Assembly: GCA_964550375.1 (NCBI GenBank)
Contig: CAZJYX010000006.1
Location: 1 to 64,000, forward strand
From: JAAYXS01 sp964550375
GTDB lineage: Bacteria; Planctomycetota; Phycisphaerae; UBA1845; Fen-1342
DNA: 64,000 nt
Direction: 5' to 3'
Shown: in pieces, positions 26,613 through 34,135 of the stretch
Position numbering within the stretch: position 1 is the first letter of the stretch
Layout of the letters: each line of letters starts with the position of its first letter
Program-made: the position numbers and the translations under genes
Notes under the pieces: model-generated
What the model was told of the DNA's origin: nothing
Seen by the model: only the letters and a program-made list of their open reading frames with translations
Database searches by the model: none

Positions 26613-26655
26613 CTTTAGTTTGCGACAATATAGATAATTTGCGAGCTAAATAAAG
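26613..26655. repeat. Inverted repeat CTTTAGTTTGC / GCTAAATAAAG
   Basis: Two 11-base arms, 9 of 11 paired, 21 bases apart, in AT-rich sequence between the divergent marR and sdhC genes. The repeat also holds a direct TTTGCGA pair. It could be a regulator site or a weak hairpin. Confidence 0.3.
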
Positions 26656-27183
26656 TTGCGTTGCCGGCGACGTGTTCGGGTAGGTCAGCACCTGCACCAC
26701 GAATCGCCATAAATCGTTTTTCATTATATGCTTACACGACAAGGCCATGTTCTGGGCCGGTTGCTCGTCGGCTGGCCCAGGGCCGCCTGGACGACGACGA
26801 ACATGGTGTTGTTGGCCATCCGTGTTATTTGGAATCTGAAAGTGAGCCCCGCCCACACCGGGCCGCTGCAAGCCGCCCGCAGGCGTTGCTCCAAGATGGC
26901 GGGCGCCGCCGAGCGGCTCGACCGCGACCCCAAAGCGGTATTGAAGTTGGTGGGACGTGCGTCGTGATTGGTCAGAGCGGCGTCGCGCTGGCGGGCGTGG
27001 ACCACGGGCAGGGCAGCGGCCATGACCCGGCAGGCGTGACTGAGCCGGCGACAAATGTCCGCGACTGAACGCGAGGCGCGCGGGAGTGGGTGACGACCGC
27101 GACGGCGATAGCGAACCTTCGGCGGCCGGGCCGCGCCTTGTTCGTGCGCGCGTTGCAGGCATCTTGAACGGTTGGCGTTTCGC

Positions 27184-27211
27184 TTGCCCGACCGGGGTCC
27201 GAGCTTATAAT
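27184..27211 (+). promoter_or_regulatory. Promoter of sdhC
   Basis: TTGCCC (27184-27189), a 16-base spacer and a perfect TATAAT (27206-27211), 70 bases before the GTG start at 27282. Confidence 0.55.
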
Positions 27212-27281
27212 TGGCCTTTTCCGACCCGCGGCGGCGGGCTGCTCCCGCGGCTGCGTACAAGGTGTGGCAGAAAGGACTACC

Positions 27282-28028
27282 GTGGCAAGCTCAGTCCAAC
27301 CCCTATGTGCTCATGGCCACTTTGCGCTCCGCCGGCTGCATTCACTCTGCGGCATCTTCCCAATCGGCGTGTTCCTGATCAACCACATGCTGACGAACTC
27401 GACCGCCCTGCTGGGATCGGTCGTGGGCGAGCATTTCACCCACCACGTCGCCCTGATTCACAGCCTGCCCTGGCTGCTGGCCATCGAGGTCATATTCATC
27501 TTCATCCCGCTCGCCTTCCACGGCATTTACGGCCTGATCATCGCGCTGGAGGGCCGTGCCAACTACGCCAGTTACCCCTACATGGACAACTGGCGCTACG
27601 CTCTGCAGCGCATCACCGCCTACATCACGATCGTCTTCGTCGTCGTGCACCTGCTGCACTTCCGCCTGGCACACTGGTTGGGCGGGCCGTCCTACGCCGA
27701 CGCCGTCCACACCGGTCAGACCTTCGCCATCACGCAGGACGGCTTCCTGAATATGCTGCTGCCCACCTGGGTCTGGATGGTGATCTACGTCATTGGCTTG
27801 AGCGCCGCGGTCTTCCACTTCTGCAACGGCATCGTGACGTTCTGCATTACCTGGGGCATCGCCGTCAGCGTCAACGCGCGCAAGCGGCTTTCGCTCCTGG
27901 CCGGTGCGCTGGGCCTGTTGCTGCTGGCCTGGGGGCTGCTGTCCTTGTACGCCTTCGGGACGTTTCAACGGCCGGCCGACAACGCCGCGCCCGACCACCA
28001 CACCGTGGCGGTCCGGACTGTGGACTGA
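27282..28028 (+). CDS. sdhC: Succinate dehydrogenase/fumarate reductase cytochrome b subunit, orphan
   Basis: 248 residues from GTG 27282 (AAAGGA upstream; a GTG at 27264 is in frame). Five hydrophobic segments and the layout of the b558-type SdhC family: RRLHSLCGIFPIGVFLINHM in helix 1, FIPLAFHGIYGL in helix 2, ITAYITIVFVVVHLLHFRL in helix 3, and VFHFCNGIVTFCITWG in helix 4. His residues in helices 1-4 are the expected ligands of two hemes. It anchors SdhA/SdhB and exchanges electrons with quinone. sdhA and sdhB normally follow; here the next gene is a convergent aldo/keto reductase. Confidence 0.85.
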   Translation: MASSVQPLCAHGHFALRRLHSLCGIFPIGVFLINHMLTNSTALLGSVVGEHFTHHVALIHSLPWLLAIEVIFIFIPLAFHGIYGLIIALEGRANYASYPYMDNWRYALQRITAYITIVFVVVHLLHFRLAHWLGGPSYADAVHTGQTFAITQDGFLNMLLPTWVWMVIYVIGLSAAVFHFCNGIVTFCITWGIAVSVNARKRLSLLAGALGLLLLAWGLLSLYAFGTFQRPADNAAPDHHTVAVRTVD

Positions 28029-28103
28029 TCCCGGCCGACCCCAGCCGTCCGCAACTGACAGACGTTCTGCGCGGTGAATGCCGGCGCCGCAGTGCGCGTG
28101 CGG

Positions 28104-29066
28104 TCAATCCTCGCTGTCCGTGGCCGGGAACAGCGCGTCGATCTCCTGCATGTCCTGCGGCGTGAGTTCGAACTCGGTGGCCGCGATGTTCTCCTCGACC
28201 TGCGCCACGCGGCTCGCGCCGATGATCACGCTGCTGACCGTCTCACGCTGCAGCAGCCACGCGATTGCGAGCTGCGCCAGCGCCATGCCGTGCCGCTCGG
28301 CGATCGGCCGCAGGCGATCAACCCGTTCAGCCAGCTCGCGGTCAACCGCCTTGAAGAAGTAATTCATGCGCTCATCGGAGGCCCGGCTGTCCGGCGGGAC
28401 GTGTCCGCCGGAGTACTTGCCGGTAAGTACGCCCTGCTTGAGCGGGCTCCATACCACCTGTCCTAGCCCTTTCTCCAGGCAGGTCTTCTGCACGCCGTTC
28501 TTCTCGACCCGGCGGGCGGCGATGCTGTATTCCGGCTGGTTCGAGACGGGCGGGTAGGCATTCAGGGCAAAGGCCCACTCGAAGGCATGGTCGATCGCCG
28601 CTGCGGGCCACTCGCTGACCCCCCAGTACAGTATCTTGCCCTGTCGAACCAGGTCGTCCATCGCCCGGACGACCTCGTACATCTCGACCTCTTCATCGAG
28701 ACGGTGACACTGATACAGATCGACGTACTCCGTGCGCAGCCGCCGCAGCGACCCGTGAATACTCTCGAAGATGTGCTTGCGCGACAGGCCGCAGTCGTTC
28801 ACGCCGTCGCTCATCGGGAAGAAGACCTTCGTCGCCAGCACGATATCCTGGCGCCGAAACTCACCCAACAGACGGCCGTAGCATTCCTCGCCGCCGCCAC
28901 GGGCGTAAATGTCGGCCGTATCGAAGAAGTTGACGCCCAGTTCAAACGCCCTGTGCACGCAAGGAGCCGCCACGTCGTCGCCGAACCGGCCCCCGAACGT
29001 AAGCCAGTTTCCCAGCCCGATCTCCGACACCTTGACGCCGGCTTTTCCGAGTCTGCGGTACTTCAT
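28104..29066 (-). CDS. Aldo/keto reductase
   Basis: 320 residues from ATG 29066. TIM-barrel AKR with the full tetrad: Asp and Tyr in FFDTADIYARG (about 50-55), Lys in VLATKVFF and His in YQCHRLDEE. NADPH-binding C-terminal block VIIGASRVAQVEEN. Closest in style to the YghZ/Kv-beta group. It reduces aldehydes or ketones, often for detoxification. The C-terminus DALFPATDSED is short and acidic. Standing alone. Confidence 0.88.
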   Translation of the reverse strand: MKYRRLGKAGVKVSEIGLGNWLTFGGRFGDDVAAPCVHRAFELGVNFFDTADIYARGGGEECYGRLLGEFRRQDIVLATKVFFPMSDGVNDCGLSRKHIFESIHGSLRRLRTEYVDLYQCHRLDEEVEMYEVVRAMDDLVRQGKILYWGVSEWPAAAIDHAFEWAFALNAYPPVSNQPEYSIAARRVEKNGVQKTCLEKGLGQVVWSPLKQGVLTGKYSGGHVPPDSRASDERMNYFFKAVDRELAERVDRLRPIAERHGMALAQLAIAWLLQRETVSSVIIGASRVAQVEENIAATEFELTPQDMQEIDALFPATDSED

Positions 29067-29370
29067 AGTCTTGACCTGCTGCAAACACACGCCGGGACTG
29101 CTACCCAGCGCGCGTGACGCCTGTCCGTTGCCGACCTTCCCGTGGGCCCAGAGCCCAGCGGCGGACGGCACCTCTGATTCACAAGATTATTACGTATACT
29201 GCCGAGACGGGCTTGCGTCCACGCTGAGCGGCGGGTGTCGCGCGGCTACCGCCGACTGGTAGAGCGGAGCGTGGGTCCCGCGCTCACAAGGGGGGCGCCA
29301 AACCAGATGCGACAGGTCGGATCTGCGCCTCGCGTGTCGGCGGGTGATCCGTGGGGGGGGCCTGTCCGGG
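29067..29370. other. Intergenic region upstream of the aldo/keto reductase
   Basis: No gene seen. It contains an AT-rich patch near 29180-29200 that may hold the reductase promoter; I cannot assign exact boxes. Confidence 0.4.
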
Positions 29371-29700
29371 TCAACTCTCGGTCAGGCCGAGCTGGGCCGC
29401 CCTAATGAGCAAATCCAACTCCTGCGACCATTCGCCGAAGTTGCCGGCCTCCTGCGCCCGGAAAGCCGACTCCATCCGCGCCGCCACGTCGCTGATTTCC
29501 GGATAGCCGTAGGACCCGCTGGCGCCCTTCAGGCGGTGCGTGAACGTGGTGAGCTGGTTCCAATCGAGGTCCTCGAAGGCCCGTCGCAGCTCCGCCAGGC
29601 GGTCCGGCAAGACTCGGACGAAATCCTCAACCACGTCGCGCAGCTCGGCATCCTCGACGAGCAGTTGCGAGACCAGTTTCCTGGGACTGGTGGTGGTCAC
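29371..29700 (-). CDS. Hpt (histidine phosphotransfer) domain protein
   Basis: 109 residues from GTG 29700, with GAGG 8 bases upstream. A single four-helix Hpt domain: the phospho-accepting His lies in THRLKGASGSYGYPEI (about residue 57), matching the HxLKG(A/S) consensus. Such proteins relay phosphate between a hybrid kinase and a response regulator. No kinase or receiver gene is adjacent; the receiver-kinase at 61432 is 32 kb away. Confidence 0.85.
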   Translation of the reverse strand: MTTTSPRKLVSQLLVEDAELRDVVEDFVRVLPDRLAELRRAFEDLDWNQLTTFTHRLKGASGSYGYPEISDVAARMESAFRAQEAGNFGEWSQELDLLIRAAQLGLTES

Positions 29701-29959
29701 GGTCAATCCTCGTGGCCGGACGTCGCGTGGACGTTTCGCCCGGCGCAGGGCTTCCAAGGTTGGACCGGCGCAGCACTACGCATGCTTCCCCGTTACGATC
29801 GAGGATCGGCAAATTGTCGATACTGATTGAAATGAATGACCAGGGCCCATAGTCTTCCGCACGGCGACGTCGGAAGATCGTACAACACACGTTGCTGTGG
29901 CGGATGCCGCCCCAGTCTGGAAGGCGGCCGGAGATGGAAAGCAGGCCCCGGAGTTGCCC

Positions 29960-31789
29960 ATGTGCGGAATAATTGCGTATATCGGACATCGCGAGGCCTG
30001 CCCGATTCTCACCGAGGGGCTCAAGCGGCTGGAATATCGCGGTTATGACTCGGCCGGCGTGGCAGTCGTGAGTGACGACAAGCTGGTCATCCGGCGTGCG
30101 GTCGGCCGCATTTCGGCCCTCGAGGCCAAGCTTGATGGGGCGCTGAACGGCGCGACCGTTGGGATGGCCCATACGCGCTGGGCGACGCACGGCGCCCCTA
30201 CGGAGGCGAATGCCCACCCGCATTGCGACGCCAACGGACGGCTAGCGCTGGTCCACAACGGTATCATTGAGAATTATCGGGCCTTATCGACCTACCTGCG
30301 ACATGAGGGCATCGAACTCGTCAGCGAGACGGACACCGAAGTCCTGGCGAAGCTCATCGGCCATCTCTACGCGGGCAACTTGGCTGACGCGGTCCGGAAG
30401 GCGCTGAACGAGGTGCGCGGCACATTTGGCATCGCGGTCATTCACGCCGACGAGCCGGACGTCATCGTCGGCGCGCGGCGGGGCAGCCCGCTGATCGTCG
30501 GGATCGGCAAGGACGAGTACATCATCGCCTCCGACGCCTCCGCCATCCTCCAGCACACGTCGCAGGTCATTTACCTCGAAGACAATGAGATCGCGGTGGT
30601 GCGTCGCGACGGTGGTTTCCGCACGATGACGCTGGACGCCGCCCCGGTCAGCAAGGAAGTCTCCGAAATCGAATGGACGCTCGAGCAGCTCGAGTTAGGC
30701 GGGCACGAGCACTTCATGAGCAAGGAAATCTTCGAGCAGCCCGAAGCGCTGCGCAATTGCACGCGCGGGCGCATCGACGTGGCCGAGGGCCGCGTCGTGC
30801 TCGGCGGCCTGGTCAACGTGGCGCGCGAGATCGTGCGCTGCGATCGCATCATCCTGACGGCCTGCGGCACGGCCTGGCATGCCGGCCTGGTCGGCGAGTA
30901 CATCTTCGAAGAGATGGCGCGCATTCCCTGCGAGGTCGAGTACGGCAGCGAATTCCGCTACCGCAACCCGATCATCACGGACCGCACGCTGGTAATCGCC
31001 ATCTCGCAGAGCGGCGAGACGGCCGACACGTTGGCGGCCGTGCGCGAGGCCCGCGAGAAGGGCGCGCTGGTGCTGGGCATCGTCAATGCGGTCGGCTCGA
31101 CGATTGCGCGCGAGACGGACGCGGGGGTCTACCTGCACGTGGGTCCGGAGATCGGCGTCGCGTCCACCAAGGCCTTCACCGGCCAACTGACGGTCCTGTC
31201 CATGATGGCGGCCTACCTGGCCCGGCGGCGCCACATGAGCCACAGCGACTGCCAGCAGTACCTGCAGAATCTCAGCCAAGTGCCGTCTGCGGTTGAGCGG
31301 GCCCTGGAAGTGTCGGACCAGGCGCGTGACATTGCGGCGCGCTACATCGATGCCAACAACTGGCTCTACCTGGGTCGCGGGCTGCAGTATCCGGTGGCAT
31401 TGGAGGGGGCGCTCAAGCTGAAGGAAATCAGCTACATTCACGCGGAGGGGCTGCCGGCCGCCGAGATGAAGCACGGCCCCATAGCCCTGATCACCCAGAA
31501 TATGCCGGTCGTCGTTATCGCAACGCACGACCACCTCTACGAGAAGGTCGTCAGCAACATCGAGGAGGTTCGCAGCCGCGGCGGCCATGTCATCGCCATC
31601 GCCAGTGAAGGCGATCGGCAGATCAGGGATATCGCCGAACATGTCGTCTACGTGCCCGATGTCCCCGAGTTGCTGCAGCCGCTCCTGACCGTCGTGCCCC
31701 TGCAGCTTCTGGCCTATCATGCGGCGGTGCTGCGCGGCTGCGACGTCGACAAGCCGCGCAACCTCGCCAAATCGGTCACGGTGGAATAG
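29960..31789 (+). CDS. glmS: Glutamine-fructose-6-phosphate aminotransferase
   Basis: 609 residues from ATG 29960 (MCGIIAYIG), which puts the catalytic Cys at position 2 after Met removal; earlier in-frame starts would bury it. The N-terminal glutaminase domain (RLEYRGYDSAGVAV; HTRWATHGAPTEANAHPH) is followed by two SIS domains (ITACGTAWHAGLVG; AISQSGETADTL; LGRGLQYPVALEGALKLKE) and the end KPRNLAKSVTVE. It makes glucosamine-6-phosphate for peptidoglycan and LPS precursors. Monocistronic. No glmS ribozyme core is recognised upstream. Confidence 0.97.
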   Translation: MCGIIAYIGHREACPILTEGLKRLEYRGYDSAGVAVVSDDKLVIRRAVGRISALEAKLDGALNGATVGMAHTRWATHGAPTEANAHPHCDANGRLALVHNGIIENYRALSTYLRHEGIELVSETDTEVLAKLIGHLYAGNLADAVRKALNEVRGTFGIAVIHADEPDVIVGARRGSPLIVGIGKDEYIIASDASAILQHTSQVIYLEDNEIAVVRRDGGFRTMTLDAAPVSKEVSEIEWTLEQLELGGHEHFMSKEIFEQPEALRNCTRGRIDVAEGRVVLGGLVNVAREIVRCDRIILTACGTAWHAGLVGEYIFEEMARIPCEVEYGSEFRYRNPIITDRTLVIAISQSGETADTLAAVREAREKGALVLGIVNAVGSTIARETDAGVYLHVGPEIGVASTKAFTGQLTVLSMMAAYLARRRHMSHSDCQQYLQNLSQVPSAVERALEVSDQARDIAARYIDANNWLYLGRGLQYPVALEGALKLKEISYIHAEGLPAAEMKHGPIALITQNMPVVVIATHDHLYEKVVSNIEEVRSRGGHVIAIASEGDRQIRDIAEHVVYVPDVPELLQPLLTVVPLQLLAYHAAVLRGCDVDKPRNLAKSVTVE

Positions 31790-31894
31790 CTCCCCCGCAA
31801 GCCTCCTTGTGCCACGGCTCCCGAGCCGGTCCGCGCGGGCCCGGCGGCCGGCAAGCTTAACTGCTTCTAAGGCGTTAACTTAAGGAAGGCGGAC

Positions 31895-32212
31895 TCAGGC
31901 GTCTGGTTCGCACGTCACCAGCAGGCTGCAGGTGGCGAACTGGTCAACATACAGTTCGGCGCGTTCCTTATGCGTCACGAGCAACAGGCTCTGACCGCAC
32001 TCGTGCGCCTCGATTGTCCGGGCTATCGCTTCCTGCTCGTTCAGGCGCGTCAGCTTCAGGATCGTTACGATGACGTGGTCAAACGTGTTGATGTCGTCAT
32101 TGTGCAGTATTACGCGATAAGGCGGCAACTGCCGCGCCTGCTCGCGTTCCTTGACATCGGTAGTGGGGTCCAGGGATGGGTCGCTCAAAGGTTGCTCCGG
32201 TCGGTCGCCCAC
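31895..32212 (-). CDS. clpS: ATP-dependent Clp protease adaptor ClpS
   Basis: 105 residues from GTG 32212; an in-frame TTG at 32188 has a better ribosome binding site (GGAG, 6-base spacing) and would give 97 residues. The core PPYRVILHNDDINTFDHVI carries the N-degron-binding Asn-Asp-Asp motif, followed by A-H-E-C-G and LLVTHKERAELY. ClpS delivers N-end-rule substrates to ClpAP. No clpA is adjacent. Confidence 0.9.
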   Translation of the reverse strand: MGDRPEQPLSDPSLDPTTDVKEREQARQLPPYRVILHNDDINTFDHVIVTILKLTRLNEQEAIARTIEAHECGQSLLLVTHKERAELYVDQFATCSLLVTCEPDA

Positions 32213-32242
32213 CGGCGGCGCAAACTACCTAACCTATTTTAG

Positions 32243-32270
32243 AACATAGCGTTGCGGACCGAGTCGTCAA
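32243..32270 (-). promoter_or_regulatory. Candidate clpS promoter
   Basis: TTGACG (32270-32265), a 16-base spacer, TATGTT (32248-32243) on the minus strand; a TAAAAT overlaps just downstream and could be the true -10. Confidence 0.4.
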
Positions 32271-32364
32271 GAGCAAACTGCCGGGGCGCCAATGACCGGC
32301 AGCCACGCGCCGGCGGGCGGCCGTCGATTTCGACGCGCGGAGTGGCTGAAGCGGGCCGCGCCGT

Positions 32365-32370
32365 TACAAT
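32365..32370 (+). promoter_or_regulatory. -10-like TACAAT box upstream of the 353-aa secreted protein
   Basis: CCGTTACAATG, with TACAAT 41 bases before ATG 32412; same core as at 12747. Confidence 0.4.
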
Positions 32371-32411
32371 GCCGCGCTACGGAACTGCCGGGGCGTTCCG
32401 GGAGAGGACCT

Positions 32412-33473
32412 ATGACATTGCCGCGTTTTCTGCTGGTGGTACTGACCGTCCTGGCGGCCACGGCGCCGCTTGCCGCCCAGGACACCGATGACGGTCTGGC
32501 CGCCCTGCGGACCAAGACTACCCTGACCGACGACGACCGCGCCACCATCCAGACCTGGGTGCGGCAGCGCAGCACTGCGATCATCGGCAACGACGAGGCG
32601 AGCGCGGCGGTGGCGTTTGCCCAACTGCGCGACGGATACAGCGGCAATCGCGAATTCCTGGACGCGTACGTAACGGCCGGCATCAACGCCGTCCGGGGAG
32701 CCATTGCGTCGGCTGACCTAATCGCTGCGGCCCGACTCGTGGTGTTGCTCAACCACTTCAATGACGTGCGCACACTGGATGTGCTGGTCAGCGCGCTGGG
32801 CGACAATCGCGCGGCCGTGCGTGCGGCGGCGGCCACAGGCCTGGCCACGCTACAGCCCAAGCTAACCGGCAACCCTGACGCGTTTCGCCAGGCGATCGAA
32901 GCCCTGCGCGCGGCCGGCCGCCGCGAGCAGTCCGCCAAGACGCTCGAGTCGATCTGTCGGGCTTTGGATTACTCCTCCGTCCAATCGGCCGCCGACCGCA
33001 AGGCCGCGGCCCTCGCACTACTGGCCATCCTGCAGGAGCGCGCCCAGCAAGCGACGACCGGGCGGCTCTCGGCGTACGGTGCCGACTACGTGGGCGTCCA
33101 AGCAGTAAACAGACTCCTGGCGGCTCTGGAACCCGCGCAGCGCAACGACTACGCGGCCGCAGTGGCCAGGTTCCTGCACCACGCCGTCCGCCGGTATGCC
33201 GGCGGCGAAGACCAGTTGTGCAAGGTCGACGACCAGACCGGCAGCGCCGACAGCATCGCCCTGCGCAACGTCACGGAGCTGCTGATTCGCGAGTGTGAGC
33301 AGCAACTCGTCGCGCTGCTGAAGCCCGCGGATGCCCCACAGGTGACCGAGAGCATGCAGCGGGCGGAATGCACCAACGTGGTGATCGAGATGAACCGCTG
33401 GGCCGAGGTGCTCAAGGGCGCCATTGGACTACAACTGCCTAACGTGGAAAGCCCGCCCGAGCAGGGCGACTAG
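32412..33473 (+). CDS. Secreted HEAT-like helical protein of unknown function
   Basis: 353 residues from ATG 32412, supported by GGAGAGGA upstream and a -10-like box at 41 bases; an in-frame start at 32292 would hide the signal peptide (LLVVLTVLAATAPLAAQ). The mature protein is helical, with HEAT-like repeats (RTLDVLVSALGDNRAAVRAA, then ATGLATLQPKL). No enzyme motif. Exported; possibly a scaffold. Convergent with the ferredoxin. Confidence 0.6.
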   Translation: MTLPRFLLVVLTVLAATAPLAAQDTDDGLAALRTKTTLTDDDRATIQTWVRQRSTAIIGNDEASAAVAFAQLRDGYSGNREFLDAYVTAGINAVRGAIASADLIAAARLVVLLNHFNDVRTLDVLVSALGDNRAAVRAAAATGLATLQPKLTGNPDAFRQAIEALRAAGRREQSAKTLESICRALDYSSVQSAADRKAAALALLAILQERAQQATTGRLSAYGADYVGVQAVNRLLAALEPAQRNDYAAAVARFLHHAVRRYAGGEDQLCKVDDQTGSADSIALRNVTELLIRECEQQLVALLKPADAPQVTESMQRAECTNVVIEMNRWAEVLKGAIGLQLPNVESPPEQGD

Positions 33474-33515
33474 CCACACCGCCTCAGACCCGGCCGCTCA
33501 GGCCCGCGCCGACCC

Positions 33516-33776
33516 CTAGCCTCGAAAATACGCTGCGTTTGTCTCGGCGGAAGCGCGCCACTTAACCGGCAAGTCCCCGTCGGCAAAGATGGCCTTGACT
33601 GGGCACTCATCCACGCACAGCCCGCAATCGATGCACGTCTCCGGATCAATGAAGAGTTGGGCGGCACTGTCGAAGCCGGGCTCGTCCGGACGCGGATGGA
33701 TGCAATCGACGGGACAGACCTCCACGCATGACCCGTCCTTAACGCCAATGCACGGCTGAGTGATGTAGTGCGGCAC
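33516..33776 (-). CDS. Two-cluster (FdxA-like) ferredoxin
   Basis: 86 residues from GTG 33776. The first Cys set is CIGVKDGSCVEVCPVDCI and the second is CIDCGLCVDECPVKAI. The longer spacing and extra residues of the first set fit a 7Fe [3Fe-4S]/[4Fe-4S] or 8Fe ferredoxin of the FdxA group. The tail DLPVKWRASAETNAAYF is typical. A soluble low-potential electron carrier; could serve the hydrogenase encoded 15 kb away, but this is only a guess. Confidence 0.88.
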   Translation of the reverse strand: MPHYITQPCIGVKDGSCVEVCPVDCIHPRPDEPGFDSAAQLFIDPETCIDCGLCVDECPVKAIFADGDLPVKWRASAETNAAYFRG

Positions 33777-34135
33777 CAGCAGTCCTCCTGAATAAGCGGC
33801 AGATCCTGCCGCCCGAACGCGTTCTCATCGCGGCCCGACAGCGGGATTATAGAAGCCGGCGATGGGCTGGATGTGCCAGTCGGCTAGCCGGGCACTGTGG
33901 TCGGTGGGCACCCGTGTCGGTCGACGTCGCCGGCCGGCGCCAGTAGCGCTCCGGAGCGCCGAAGCTTAAGCACTTGTTTCAACAGTCATTTAGGTCACAG
34001 CATCCCGCCACAGCCTCTAGTTCTGGACAGGCGCTGTCGGATACTTCTGCAAAACCGGGCACAATAAGACCGCATATCCGGCGGTCAAAGGCGGTGGTGA
34101 AAACGGCCACACGGTTAACCCGATAAGTAAGCGCA
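33777..34135. other. Intergenic region between the ferredoxin and the large repeat protein
   Basis: No gene seen. It must hold the divergent promoters of both genes. CACAAT at 34060-34065 is a possible -10 for the repeat protein, without a clear -35. Confidence 0.4.

Larger units (their letters stand above)
26484..27281. other. Long AT-richer intergenic region between the MarR operon and sdhC
   Basis: No supported gene. The left 200 bases are far more AT-rich than the surroundings and hold the MarR-type inverted repeat (26501-26522) and a second inverted repeat (26613-26655). The right part has GC-rich sequence with open frames in both directions that do not look coding, and the sdhC promoter at 27184-27211. 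Confidence 0.5.

Noticed and set aside
26578..27260. Minus-strand frames between marR and sdhC
   Set aside because: Composition is not gene-like and the frames overlap the sdhC promoter; no domain seen.
29720..29959. Possible glmS ribozyme upstream of glmS
   Set aside because: I see no ribozyme core or conserved pairing; the region looks like an ordinary promoter leader.
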